From: Terramyces sp. JEL0728
Lineage: Eukaryota; Chytridiomycota; Chytridiomycetes; Rhizophydiales; Terramycetaceae
Direction of reading: 5' to 3'
NCBI GenBank assembly: GCA_027603945.1
Contig: JADIIU010000001.1
Location: 186,001 to 250,000 of the forward strand
Length of the DNA stretch: 64,000 nucleotides
Below, one piece after another: positions 23,400 through 36,197 of the stretch. Positions within the stretch are counted from its first letter, which is position 1. The number at the start of each line of letters is the position of its first letter. A program made the translations under genes and the position numbers. A model generated the notes under the pieces. It was not told the origin of the DNA and searched no databases. It saw only the letters and a list, made by a program, of their open reading frames with translations.

Positions 23400-24866
23400 A
23401 TGTCTGCACATTCAAGATATAACTCACCATTAACCTCTCGTTATGCCTCACCAGAAATGGCGTACAACTTTAGCGACGATAAGAAATTTGGTACCTGGAG
23501 AAAACTCTGGCTCTCTCTTGCTACCGCCGAAAAGCAACTTGGATTGGAAATCACACAAGAGCAATTGGATCAAATGAAGGATAATTTGGGAAATATCGAT
23601 TACGCACTTGCCCAAGAAGAAGAAAAGAAGAGGAGACACGATGTCATGGCTCATGTTCACACCTTTGGAGTTGCAGCTCCATTAGCTGCACCAATCATTC
23701 ATTTAGGAGCGACTTCATGTTTTGTCACTGACAACTCTGAATTGATTATGGTCAAAGATGCTTTGGATATTATCATTCCAAAATTGGCTGGCACCGTCCA
23801 GACCCTCGCCAACTTTGCTGAAAAGTATAAGGAATTACCAACACTTGGGTTTACCCATTTCCAGCCTGCACAGTTGACAACAGTAGATATCTCATAACGA
23901 TAGGTTGGTAAAAGAGCTTGTTTGTGGTTGCAGGAATTGTTGATGGATCTTCGAAACATCACCCGTGCGAAAGCTGATTTGCGATTTAGAGGTGTCAAAG
24001 GCACTACCGGCACCCAAGCTTCGTTCTTGGCATTGTTTGATGGGGATCACGATAAAGTAGAAAGACTGGATGATTTAGTTACTGAAATGAATGGATTCCC
24101 TTCTGCGTTCCTTGTGACTGGACAAACCTATACTCGAAAAGTGGATTACGATGTCTTGAATGCGCTTGCTTCATTTGGTGCAACTGCTCATAAAATTGCC
24201 ACAGATATCAGGTTGTTGGCACATTTGAAGGAATTGGAAGAGCCGTTTGAAAAGGATCAGATTGGGTCATCTGCTATGGCTTACAAGCGCAACCCAATGA
24301 GATGTGAAAGAGTTTGTTCCCTCTCACGTCACTTGATGACTGTGGTTGGAAATGCCGCTCAAACTGCCGCTACTCAATGGTTGGAAAGAACTCTTGACGA
24401 TTCAGCCAACAGAAGAATTAGTATCCCTGAGGCTTTCTTGACTGCAGATATTGTATTGTCACTTTTGCAAAACATTTTCGATGGTATGGTTGTATATCCA
24501 TCCGTTATTGCCGGACGAATTTCTCAAGAATTACCATTCATGGCGACTGAAAATATCATCATGGCAATGGTAAAAGCTGGAGGGGATCGTCAAGTTTGCC
24601 ACGAAGAAATTAGGGTTTTATCTCACCAAGCCGCCAGACAAGTAAAGGAACTTGGAAAGCAAAATGATTTGATTGAAAGAGTTAAAAACACGCCATACTT
24701 TCAACCCATTGTTAGTCAATTAGATACTCTCTTGGATCCAAAGACATTTACTGGACGAGCACCGCAACAAGTTGACAGATTCTTGAAGAGCGAAGTTGGA
24801 CCAGCGTTGCTACCGTTCAAAGAAGTCTTGGAAAAGGGTTTGAAGAAAGTTGATTTGAATGTCTAA
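23400..24866 (+). CDS. ADE13: Adenylosuccinate lyase
   Basis: Catalyses two steps of purine synthesis (SAICAR to AICAR and adenylosuccinate to AMP). Exons 23400-23882 and 23904-24866 (intron 21 nt) give 481 residues, the usual length. The fumarase/aspartase superfamily signature is [12 protein letters not shown]. The substrate-binding [24 protein letters not shown] (completed by splicing) and [10 protein letters not shown] are all present. The gene converges on the RNF216-like gene with 12 bases between stops, and its TAA is part of a palindromic AATAAATTTATT. Confidence 0.96.
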
Positions 24867-24876
24867 TAAATTTATT
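24865..24876. terminator. Palindromic bidirectional poly(A) signal
   Basis: AATAAATTTATT reads AATAAA on both strands. The plus copy overlaps the adenylosuccinate lyase stop; the minus copy starts two bases after the RNF216-like TAG. One 12-bp site can therefore serve both convergent genes. Confidence 0.65.
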
Positions 24877-24878
24877 CT

Positions 24879-26691
24879 CTAACTATGCTTCAGCATTTGA
24901 GCTGCCGCCGGATTTTGTTGCCGCCATTCCTTTTCAGCTTCAATTGCAGCCATTTTTACCACTTGAGCATCAGCTTCTTTTTGATACAAGTCGCACTTGC
25001 TGCACTCTGTACATTTGGAGCCAGGGACGATCCTAAAATGCTAAATTAAGGGAAGGATACCTCGCAAAAGTGGGAATACTTTTCTACTCTGATATCTTGT
25101 CTGCACACATAGCACATTTCGTATTTGCAATATGGACATGTCATCTTGTTGCAGCCATCAAGCTTACTAAATCTAATTTGACAACTTGGACACTTGGTTA
25201 GAAAAAAATACTGTTCGTATAAGCGCTTGACTCATTGCCAATTCTACGTGCAAGCGAAGCGAGTCGTGCTCCTTTTCATGGCACCGGTGGAGAGGAAACC
25301 ACTGTTTCTGACATTCAACGCATGATATCTTTAGACATTTGGGGTTTTTACAGTTAAATATTAGCGGCGTGTCCAATCGGAGGTAATGAGGGATAGGAAT
25401 GGCTTTCAGTTTCCTATTGATTTCTATTTCGAATTTAGTATAAAAGTTTTTCAGTAAAACGCAAGCTATACAATAAAAATAAGTGGTTTCAAAAATATTT
25501 CTGGAGAAAAGGGATAGTAGAATACCTATTAGCGTGCCTAAAATCCACAATGCTTCTCTCCAGTGCAAGTAAATATACTGCATGATATTCTTTAAAAGGT
25601 GAAGCTGCGACTTTCCTGGCAGTTCTTCAATATATCTACAAAATGGGCACTGAACAGTTGGAATCCCGGATTCTGTGATAACCCGTTCAGCAATGGTTGC
25701 AAGGTAGTTTTCAAATAAATCTTGCGAGACACACATTTGAATTGCATCTTCTGCAATCACCGTTTCACAGTCGATTTCCGAAGACATGCACTTTAATTGT
25801 CTTCCCCTTATAGATCCGGTATCATACATCCCAATCGCAATAGATTTGTCCACACACTGTTTGCAAAACAAGTGCCCTTCCTTGCATGCCACTAAATCTT
25901 CAAAGGTACTGTCAGAAAAACAGCATTGGCAAGATATCCATTGATGGTTTCTTTCATATTCAATAGCATTAAACTTTTCCGCAATCTGTAGATCGTCGGC
26001 TGTTTCCAGATCTTCTTGCGCTCTAATTTCGGCCAGCAGTGAGGGATGATTCATCTCTCTTTCATGCGTGTAGTTCTTTCGCCTTTTTGTGAATGGCAAT
26101 GTCTTCCAAAATAAATTCACTTGGTTCTGCTCCAGTTTTGATTTTGATAGAGTAAAATTGTTGTTATTTTCAGCCATGATTGCTTGTATCGTCAATTCCC
26201 AATGGTACGGAAACTAGGTTAGGTTTCCATTACCATATTCATCAACCTATTTTTAGATCCAGCGATATATTCTTGGGATCTAAACAGCTCCTCCTCCCTA
26301 ATTATTGTGATTTCCTTTCTTTTTGGGTATCCACTCCTACTGCCTTGCATCAATAACGATTCTGTAACACTGTAAATGGTATTGCACTTGTGCTTCAGTA
26401 TTTCATTCCTTGCGTGCGCTACGTCGCAATCTGGGAATCTGCATTAGTCCAGTTTCACCGTTCCATTATCTCCAATAAATCATAGTTTGGTTTTACCAAT
26501 GGATCTATCTTTTTTGGATAAGTTCCATATTGTCTCTCCATTATTTTTTCAGTGATAAGTTGAACAATTTCTCCAGAATCGTGGGAATTATAATGTCGAA
26601 CGCACTGCTTTAACCATAGCGAGTCTGCATTGGGATATAATGCTTTCAATTCGCAGTAAGCTTCTCTTTGAGCCTGTCCATTTCCAAACAT
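24879..26691 (-). CDS. RBR E3 ubiquitin ligase, RNF216/TRIAD3-like
   Basis: RING-between-RING ligase, 577 residues. Exons 26459-26691, 26234-26438, 25212-26213, 25061-25192 and 24879-25040; introns 20, 20, 19 and 20 nt. RING1 begins [16 protein letters not shown]. The IBR is split by an insert of about 75 residues containing two hydrophobic segments ([14 protein letters not shown] and [12 protein letters not shown]) between [12 protein letters not shown] and [17 protein letters not shown]2 is [19 protein letters not shown] with the catalytic Cys, then HFCEHFR and a CTECSKC end as in RNF216. The membrane insert is not in the family pattern I know. Its start is 19 bp from the divergent SEC14-like start. 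Confidence 0.87.
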
Positions 26692-26710
26692 AAAAAATTT
26701 CTCCAAAAGA
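26692..26710. promoter_or_regulatory. 19-bp divergent intergenic spacer
   Basis: Only 19 bp separate the start codons of the RNF216-like gene (minus) and the SEC14-like gene (plus). Any core promoter must lie inside one or both reading frames. Confidence 0.5.
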
Positions 26711-27541
26711 ATGACACTTGAAGAAAAACAGGCACTGCATGCATTGCAGAAATCGCTGATCTCCAAAAGTAGATTTGATTCCAAGATCCATCATGATAGT
26801 CGACTAATCAAATTCTTGCGAGCAAGCAATTTGCAAGTAGGATTGGCAGAAAAAAAGCTTATTGAAGCTGATGAATGGAAGAAATCGGTCAATGTGGGGG
26901 ATATTATTGATAACTTTATTTTCAAAGAAGTCTGGGATGTATACAGAGTGCTACCAGCATTCTGGCATAAAACAGATAGAGCTGGTCGGCCGATACTCTT
27001 TCAATCCACAAAATATTTGAATTTACAAGATTTACTGACTGCAACTACAAAAGAGCGATTGATACAGAACCATATTTATCAACTGGAAAAAACAGAGAAT
27101 TACAGGTGCAAGGCCAGCTCCATCAAACACAAGACCAACGTGGAAACCATATGCCAAATCATCAATGTCGAGGGGGCGACAATGTATCAATTTAATGAAA
27201 TCAGAAACGCACTGTCAACGCTGTCTACAATCACGTCCAGCTATTATCCTGATAATTTAGGAAAGTGCGTGATAATCAACGCTCCTTACATTTTCACACT
27301 AATCTGGTCGATCGTCAAAATGATGCTTGATCCTAGAACTATATCCAAAGTCACTATTTTAGGATCCGACTATCATGAAACTCTGCTGAAATACATAGAT
27401 CCGAACCATCTACCTCTGCAATTTGGCGGGGAATGTAAATGTGATGGAGGGTGTGGGAATAAACTGGAGATTGGCCCGTGGAATGATGGCTCGGTGGAAG
27501 GATATCCAATGGAAAGATGGGAAAAGGCACACAGAATATAA
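26711..27541 (+). CDS. SEC14-like CRAL-TRIO lipid transfer protein
   Basis: Phosphatidylinositol or lipid exchange protein, 276 residues, intronless. It has the CRAL-TRIO N helix (LIKFLRASNLQVGLAEKKL) and a lipid-binding domain with GRPILFQSTKYLN, YYPDNLGKCVIINAPYIF, RTISKVTIL and the closing LPLQFGGECKCDGGC. These match fungal Sec14 and its homologues; which homologue it corresponds to is not clear. AATAAA lies five bases after the stop. Confidence 0.9.
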   Translation: MTLEEKQALHALQKSLISKSRFDSKIHHDSRLIKFLRASNLQVGLAEKKLIEADEWKKSVNVGDIIDNFIFKEVWDVYRVLPAFWHKTDRAGRPILFQSTKYLNLQDLLTATTKERLIQNHIYQLEKTENYRCKASSIKHKTNVETICQIINVEGATMYQFNEIRNALSTLSTITSSYYPDNLGKCVIINAPYIFTLIWSIVKMMLDPRTISKVTILGSDYHETLLKYIDPNHLPLQFGGECKCDGGCGNKLEIGPWNDGSVEGYPMERWEKAHRI

Positions 27542-27602
27542 AAGAAATAAAGAGATGCGATTAGATATATATTGACAATTATGCACAGCTATAAACAGAT
27601 GA

Positions 27603-28088
27603 TTAGGCAGATCTTGGAGCTTCAAAGAAGAGCATGTTAAAACTAGTCGGGCTCGGAGTCCATCCAGTTGTAAAGTCGTCAATTTGAAACGAGCTGATAT
27701 CCGTCTGCAGTTTGAGGTTTGGTTTCATTCTTGATTCTTTAAACTTTTTTCCTTTGGATGGCCAGCTATAGTTAATCATAATTACATAAAGTCAGGATAC
27801 TTTTCTTTGTGCTCTTTGTAAGCGATTTCTGCTTGCTTGGTAAATGAATTCTTGACTTGTTCATTTTCACTCTTCCACATTTCCGAAGCAATTTTGGACT
27901 ATATTAATTGACTATTACGATATCGCAGTTTCTTCTCACACCGTACTGGGCCATTATCTCTTGTTTCCGACTTTGCTTGTAAAGAAAGAACCTGGGTAAG
28001 TGAGATATTACGCATTCAATGGCTTTCGGACTAGATCTGGAGTATTCTTTGTGATTTTTGGGCTAGGAGTTTTACTTTTCAAACTCAT
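27603..28088 (-). CDS. HMG-box protein of the fungal mating-type/SOX-like class
   Basis: A 141-residue protein from exons 28012-28088, 27919-27991, 27786-27898 and 27603-27765, with three 20-nt introns. Splicing yields one HMG box: RKPLNAFFLYKQ, SKIASEMWKSENEQVKNSF, EIAYKEHKEKYPDF. The N-terminal NAFFLY form and the length resemble the sequence-specific MATA-HMG/SOX type rather than the abundant chromatin HMGB type. A basic KGKKFKE patch follows, as in nuclear localisation signals of that class. Whether this is a mating-type locus cannot be told from one haplotype. No TRIM or pheromone-type genes lie next to it. Confidence 0.75.
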
Positions 28089-28443
28089 TCACAGAACCTG
28101 TCACATCTGGGATTTGATTGTTATATATCAGATCCAAGCTGGCTGTGTTATTACTTGACCGTTGGAGAAGTATAATCCATGCGATATTGCTTCTATGTGG
28201 CTCTTGTGGCAGATGTTGCTGCGCAATCAGTAGAGACTAAGGTTGATTATTGGTGGCTCGGCAGAACTCAACCGCTTTTGGACAATGGAAAGACTTGACA
28301 CAAAGAATTGGCGAATCACATTTTCAGCGAGCTTCGATAACTGAGCATAGGTTAAACTTGGTTGAAGAATGTATCCATAATTGCAAATGTTCATTGCCCT
28401 GAAAGTCTACCAGCAATATTAATTTCTCGTTCCAAGCACTACC
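28089..28443. other. Intergenic region without recognised genes
   Basis: About 355 bases between the divergent HMG-box gene and the next plus-strand frame. I see no tRNA-like fold, no long frame and no repeat. It could carry regulatory sites for the HMG-box gene. Confidence 0.4.
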
Positions 28444-28614
28444 ATGAGCACAGCCAACACTTATGAACCTGGGACGAGTTCAGCCAAATTGGCAATTGAT
28501 CAGGTCCAAAAGACGGCTGTATTACCGCCAGCCAAAGATCAATTTCCACCCAAACTATCTGATTATTTGACAGCGCCAGTGATTGTCAACAGACAAGATT
28601 TGCCTGTGCTATAG
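28444..28614 (+). CDS. Possible small protein (56 residues)
   Basis: An uninterrupted ATG-to-TAG frame of 57 codons upstream of the Qc-SNARE gene, polar and Pro-rich (AVLPPAKDQFPPKLSDYL). No motif, signal or homologue is recognised. The spacing to the SNARE start (53 bases) is normal for this genome. A chance frame or upstream leader of the SNARE mRNA is possible. Confidence 0.3.
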   Translation: MSTANTYEPGTSSAKLAIDQVQKTAVLPPAKDQFPPKLSDYLTAPVIVNRQDLPVL

Positions 28615-28667
28615 TAAACTCAAAATAATCTTGAATTGACTTTACGCGTTTTATCAACAACACCAAA

Positions 28668-29618
28668 ATGTCGTCAATGAGAGATGCCCACAAGCGACTA
28701 GAAGTAATCTACAAAGCTTGCGCTCCAGAAGCACAGGAAGATGCTGCTGCTGAAGCCGGATTAGATGAATTCACAAGATTAAAAAAGAAAGTCCACGCGG
28801 ATATGAAAGCTATTCGCGAAGTAAATGCAACTAATCCAGGCGTTAAAAGACAGAGAAGCCGCAACAAAGAATGGAGGAACTACAACAGAGTCAGCAGAAG
28901 CTTCATATAGGATCCGAGTAATGATAAAAAGTGTAAAGGAATCCGTTTCCAGAATGGAGTCGATTTACGATAAGGAAGCAAAAAAAGTAACACAGAATTA
29001 ATATGAGAAAAAACCCAAGGATCCAGCAAAAGTTGCAGAGCATAAGGAGATTGTTCAATTATGTAAACAGCATATAGAGGAGGTTGAACAACTGGAAAAG
29101 CGAAGAGTCGCTGACACTCATGCGGGAGAAAGGGTTGAGCTGTTAAATGGTGCAGCTAATAACAATATATACGCCAATATGGGCAAAGGTGATATCATTT
29201 AATGCAGGTGGACAGGAGCAAGATATATTCACACATTCTGATCTACCAGATATTGACGCAGAGGAGGATATGAAAGCAATCAAAAATAGAAACAAGGAGA
29301 TTGTAAAATATAGTTAATTGATAGGATGAAGAAGTAAATCAGCTTGGACAAGGTGTCGCCAAGCTACGTGATATTGCGATTGATATGGGGCAGGAGTTGG
29401 ACAAGCAAAATGAGGACTTGGAACGAATTGATAGAAAAGTGGAAGCTAATTTGGATCACGTCGATAATATCAATGTATCGCTTAAAAAGGCACTGGACGG
29501 GGTAATAGACAACTGAGAATAGGTTATGAAAGGAGACAAGTTCATGGTCAACTGTGTTCTACTTTGCGTGCTGTTAGCTTTGGCTGCATTTATATCGTCA
29601 CAGTTCTTGAGCCAATAA
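28668..29618 (+). CDS. Qc-SNARE (SYP7/syntaxin-like)
   Basis: Membrane fusion protein of 282 residues. Exons 28668-28820, 28840-28986, 29008-29188, 29208-29302, 29325-29501 and 29523-29618; introns 19, 21, 19, 22 and 21 nt. A long helical N-terminal region precedes the SNARE motif GQGVAKLRDIAIDMGQELDK, with the zero-layer Gln in MGQELDKQNEDLERID. A C-terminal anchor (NCVLLCVLLALAAFIS) ends two residues after FLSQ. Domain order resembles SYP71-type proteins of the ER/plasma membrane route. The subgroup is uncertain. The stop TAA lies inside AATAAA. Confidence 0.85.
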
Positions 29619-29655
29619 AACCCGTGCTATTGCAATACATTTTATTAAATAAATT

Positions 29656-32192
29656 TTAGTCGTACGATTCATCCATCTCGTCTTCCATCTCCACTCTTCT
29701 CTTTTTGTTACCTGCTTTTACAAACGATTTGGCCGTTTTCTGTCTCATTTCCTCAACATTCTCTTCGTCCTTTGCCCATTCAATAACCAAGTGACGGCCG
29801 TACAAGTGAGTAGCACCAAGCGAATCATACGCAGTCTTTGCTTCTTGAGCAGTCAAATATTCAACGAAACCAAAACCTCTGTGCTGGCCATCAAATTTTC
29901 TTGGGATTCTAACCGTTTTTAATGTTCCACACGAGCTGATATTAGTAACCACTTACGAAAATAGCTGCTTCAAATCCTTCTTTGTAGCTTCAAACGGCAA
30001 GTTTCTAATCAGCAATTTGGTAGACGGCTCTCTTTCTTCAGCATTGACAGAATTTCTCTTTCGATTTGTGGATGCCTTCCCCACAGCATTTGAAAACTTG
30101 AGCTGAAGTTCATGTCCATCCAAATTAAATTTCTATAATCAATTAAAAATAACCTGCATTGTCTTTATACACTCCATTGCATCTTCTTTGGTATTAAATT
30201 CCAAGAAACCAAAGCCCATTGATAGTTTGATGCTTGGCTGTTTAGGGTTGGTTTTAGTAGACACCCTCGCACTTCGAAGGCCATTCATGACCTCAAATGC
30301 TGCTTTCAAACCTGCATCGGTGGTTTTAAAGTTTAAATTCTTGACAAACACAGTTGCCGCAGGAGGAGCATCTTCTAATTCGGCAGTCTCTTCAATTTTT
30401 ACCAGATTCTTCTTTTCCTTAATTTTCCTTTGCTTTGCGTCTTCAGCTGCGTCAAAATCTTTAACAAAAGTTCCAACTGGTGCGTATTCCAAATACAGTG
30501 GCAGGTTTTTAAATTTACTATAAGCGAGTTTTCTAAATGCAACTTTGGCCTCATTTCTTTCCAGGTATTCCACAACAGCCAGAGTCCTTGCTGGAGGGAG
30601 AAGCACTCTTCCCAATGTTCCAAACTTGCCAAACAATTCTCGTATTTCTTCTTCTTCAGTGGAGCTTGGGATATTTTTTACGAGAATAACGGTGTTGGAA
30701 CGTTGTTTTCGAGAGGTAAATGCATCCAGAGACACACCTTCTTCTTTTAGATAGTCCTTGGTCTCATTAATAATATTGGTTTCTGCGAGTGCCAATCGAA
30801 CTGCCATATTGTCGGTCTCTGCATCCAAAATTTCACTTTTCTTTACACCCAGCTTTCTTGCCATCGCTTCGGCAACTGCATCGCTGTTCATAAACAAACT
30901 GTTCCAGTTGAAATCGTTTGAAGAACTTGCTTTCTTTTCTGCATCTCTTTTTGTCTTAAAAGACTGTGGTCCAGTAGGCAACTCCTCTTCTGTCTTTGGC
31001 TTTTCTCTTGCAGCGACAATTTCCAAAATTCTGCCTTGGAAAATTGACTTGTCCAGCTTTGTAAATGCGGCAAATGCATTTTCAGGGAGCATATACATAA
31101 TAAAAGCATACCCTTTTGATTCTTTTGTAATTTTGTCGATTGGAAGATGGATCTAGCATTAAATCATTTGTACTTCAGTAATCGGCCCAAATTTCTTGAA
31201 ATGCTCTTCTAAATCTTCATATGTGCATGAATATGCCAAGTTTCGAACCATAACTCTTCCAGTTTCAGCAATCAAATCTGGAGAAGGTTCCTCGTCAAAC
31301 TGTGGTTCCGCCACAACTTCTTCAGGTTGCTGATGATTTACCTCGACCACTTTTGGGGCTTCGTACTTGTTAATTACGGCTGACGTGTCCACAGCTCCAA
31401 CTTCTTCCAAAATGGCCAGTCTTCCTGGGTGTATTTTTACAGCTTCCTGTTTGGTGGAATCTCGGTCTGAGTTAATTTCTGCTGATTCTTCTGCTGACGG
31501 CCCTTTCATTTTCATTCGTAAGTAATCCAGATCAGAAACTGTCGAATCAAAGGCAACGTTGGATTCTTGTGTTTCCCCCAACGGTTCATCTTCATCATCT
31601 GACAATCCCTTTGGCAAATCTTCATACAAATCATCCTCGCCTTGCGGTAACAATGGGGTAATTGTATCGTGCTTGTTGGCATGGGCAGCAACGACATCGT
31701 CATTTCCCCAAGCTCTATTTTGTGCTGCCTTTCTTGGCCTCATAACTTCCAAAAACTCTTTCAATCCATCATCCTCTTCAATATCAGCCAAAAATTTCAA
31801 TTGCTTTGGATTCAATTTCTTTTCATTTGCTTGCTCCTTTTCTGGTTCATCGGGCTTCAATGTTCTTTGATATGCAGAGCTTCCAGTTGAATACTTGCTC
31901 CAAGGTCTTTCAATTGTCTCGTCACCAATGGATTTAGCAACTTGAACTTCGATTTGACAGGTATCAATAAACGATTTGTTAAAATATGCAACTGCGTCCA
32001 ATCCCTGCTGGTCCGTCTTGTATCCAATGTAAGCAAATCGTCTGGAAACTCCGTCCTTTGTTTTCACTAATTTGATATCGGTGATAACCCCTTTTGTTCC
32101 AAAGTGCTTCTTCAAACGCTCGCTTGTAATATATTTCGGTAAATTCTTTACCACAATTCTAGAGCTCCTAGCAGGTTAATTTTAGCTTACAT
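29656..32192 (-). CDS. MRD1: Multiple RRM pre-rRNA processing factor MRD1 (RBM19)
   Basis: Nucleolar SSU-processome factor with five RRMs, 816 residues. Coding exons 32191-32192, 31174-32167, 30154-31152, 29957-30132 and 29656-29935; introns 23, 21, 21, 21 and 21 nt as placed, the first inside the start codon. Without splicing the mRNA would read ATG TAA. After splicing it starts [14 protein letters not shown], the expected family N terminus. RRM landmarks are [40 protein letters not shown] with GFGFLEF, and [15 protein letters not shown] with GFGFVEYL. Acidic and Lys-rich linkers separate RRM1 and RRM2. The gene is divergent from ALG6 with 42 bp between starts. Confidence 0.93.
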
Positions 32193-32234
32193 TTTGTTTG
32201 AAACAAAAAAAAATAATTGGCAATTTTTCTAGAT

Positions 32235-33741
32235 ATGGAAATCCCAAAAATTCCAAACTTGTTGATCGTACTATTTGGAATAATCATCAAATGGGCAGTT
32301 GGATTGCATGGACATTCTGGACAAGGAATCCCACCGATGTATGGAGATTTTGAAGCGCAACGACATTGGCTGGAAATTACAAGCAATCTGGATATTTCAA
32401 AGTGGTATTACTATGATTTGCAATATTGGGGTTTGGATTATCCGCCCTTAACTGCTTTTCATTCCTTCCTACTTGGAAAGATGTACATCACGATTTAATG
32501 TAGTGCCCATTTAATCAATCCAAGCTGGGTTGAACTAGACATCTCCAGAGGAATGGAGACACCGGACATAACATTGTACATGAGAGTAACTGCTTTAATT
32601 ACTGAACTCTTGATTTACGTCCCTGCAGTGTTAGAGTTGGGCAAGCATACATTTGGCGGTGGGTCAAAGAGTGTAATCTCAGTTTAAAAATAGAATACAA
32701 TCGTGTCGGCCTTGATTTTCTTTCCTGGATTGCTAATTATCGATCATGGACATTTCCAGTACAACTCTGCAATGTTAGGCTTCAGTTTATGGGCGATTGT
32801 GTTTATTATTCAAAAGAGATACATCCTAGGCAGCATTTCATTCTGCTGCGCACTCATGTTTAAGCAGATGGCATTGTTCTACGCGTTGCCAGTGTTTTTC
32901 TACTTGCTGGTGATTCTCATTAATTTAGGGGTTGTGTGTTCAAACAGGAGGAGTTCGTGGTATCCTGCTTCTCATTTCCATTGGGCTTTCTGTCTTATTG
33001 TCGTTTGGAACTATTTTGCTTCCGTTTGCTGTCAACTGGACTACAAATGAACTCTATTTAGAAGGATTACTTCAGGTATTTCACAGAGTATTCCCTGTCG
33101 CTAGAGGCTTGTACGAAGACAAAGTTGCAAATTTCTGGTGCGCACTTTCTGTGGTTGTCAAACTTCGCTCAATATTTGATATGGACTATTTGCTAAAGAT
33201 GAGCATCGGAACCACACTCTCAGTTGTTTTACCATCTTGCCTTTATCTGTTCTACAAACCAACTGCAAGCAAGTTTATTGCTTCGCTAGCAATTACCTCT
33301 CTCGGCTTCTTTTTGTTTTCGTTCCAAGTTCACGAAAAGTCCATCTTATTGCCACTCCTCCCAATTACAGTAATGTACCACGAATTCCCACTACTTGCGG
33401 TTTGGTTTAACAACGTGGCAATGTTTTCTCTGTTTCCTTTATTGAAAAAGGATCAACTGGTTCTTTCGTATATTGCGTTGCTAATACTGTGGAATGCAAT
33501 CACCTTGACAGCATGGAATGGCGCTGGAAAGATCAAATATTTTGTTTTTGTAACTCCCAAGTAATCGTAGATGTCTTATATCCCTATGTTTGCACTTCAT
33601 GTCATGGAATGCTCTTTTGCACCGCCAGCACATTTACCAGATTTATACGTGGTACTAAATGTTCTATATTCAACCGCCATGTTTTGCTCAATGTTCCTAT
33701 TCCTCCACCTAAGGCTATTTGGCGGGGTGGCATTCAAATAA
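32235..33741 (+). CDS. ALG6: ER alpha-1,3-glucosyltransferase ALG6
   Basis: Adds the first glucose to the lipid-linked oligosaccharide for N-glycosylation. Exons 32235-32482, 32504-32672, 32694-32909, 32929-33549 and 33571-33741; introns 21, 21, 19 and 21 nt; 474 residues with many membrane segments. The luminal catalytic region shows [15 protein letters not shown] and [25 protein letters not shown] and [15 protein letters not shown] are also typical. [10 protein letters not shown] and the [15 protein letters not shown] context favour ALG6 over ALG8. The stop TAA lies inside AATAAA, 18 bases before the spastin start. Confidence 0.93.
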
Positions 33742-33759
33742 AAACTTTCCCAATTTGAA

Positions 33760-34981
<1,222 letters not shown>

Positions 34982-35095
34982 TTTGTAATATATTTATTGT
35001 TTAAACAAGTAATAATAATGGGTATGGCCTATGGGGGTTAGTAGAATAAGGAGAATATACTATACTTTAATCCGCTTGTTTGACACTATACTTAA

Positions 35096-36118
35096 TCAAG
35101 AATTACCTTCCGCAGCGGACAGCTCTAACTCTCGTTTTTCAATGGATCCAGAGTCTATTGCCGTTTTTTCGGTGACAGAATCAAAGCCCAAATTTTGCTG
35201 CTGAATGGCATTTGTTTCAGCTGAAAGTTCTGCATCAGCGACTTCATTTTGGTTCCCAGCTCCCAGCTCAATATTTTCCGCTTCAGTTCCTTCATCTTGA
35301 ATTAGGGCAAGGTCATTTTCAATATCTTTACCAGTTTCAATTTCTTCATTTTGATCTGCTACAATTTCCGGGTTTACTTTTTGGCTATCAGTCCCACTGG
35401 CTAAAGTTTCTCCGTCATCATAGATCAAATCTTCAAATTCATTTTGCTCAATTTCTAAATCATCCAGCTGGTCTCGTTCAACTACATCGACAACATCGAC
35501 ATCGTTCTCGTGTTCGCCAGTCAAGTCATCAACAGAATCTACCGAATCGTCGGAATAATGGAGTTCCACTTCAGAGTCTTCTACAAGAATCGGATTTGCA
35601 ATGTCGCTCCCCCTTTCTCCTAAATAGTGGAGGAAGGTGATGCGGTCTTTAATGCAATTATTATGCTACAATTAATTACCCGTTACCTTTTGTAAAACAA
35701 TTTGAAGTGGTTCTATCTCACTCTCTGAGATGCCTTGAAAATGTGCCAACTTTACCCAATATTGATATACATCGTTGCAAGTCAATTTCTTTAATACGGA
35801 TATATCCTAAGGTTAAAAACCACTTACTTCGTGAATATCTAATTCAAGTTGCGGGAGTTTTACCACAACATCGGTGTTGACAATCCCAAGCATACTTTTC
35901 AATTCCAATACCATATAAATGATTGCAGAGTCGTATAAAACCAAAGAGTATTGTTCCTCATCACTGCTAATCGGAATTTCGATAGTCTGTGGGACATAGT
36001 CTTCACCGAATAATAGAACGTTGCTGTCTGATAAAGAAGTGAATAGGTCATAAGTTTTTCCTTCAAAGGTTAATGAAAATGATGGTAGCTCATAAATCTC
36101 TTGTTCCTGCTCAGTCAT
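35096..36118 (-). CDS. Acidic protein of unknown function
   Basis: A 326-residue protein from three exons (35828-36118, about 35682-35806 and 35096-35660) with two 21-nt introns; the summed frame is open throughout. The N-terminal half has a compact domain (YELPSFSLTFEGKTYDLF, SLVLYDSAIIYMVLELKSML). The C-terminal 160 residues are highly acidic and disordered (Asp, Glu and Gln). The pattern suggests a nuclear protein, but I do not recognise the family. There is no signal peptide or membrane segment. It lies 79 bases downstream of the FGGY kinase on the same strand. Confidence 0.65.
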
Positions 36119-36197
36119 TTGGCACAGTTTTTGAATGAAATTTCGAAATTTTCTACGGTTTTTATTGGCGATTTTCGACCAATCAGCTTCTCGCGAA

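Noticed and set aside
26234..26691. A separate small gene upstream of the RBR ligase
   Set aside because: Two 20-nt introns with standard borders join it in frame to the ligase, and the next ATG region at 26195 has no spacing or leader of its own.
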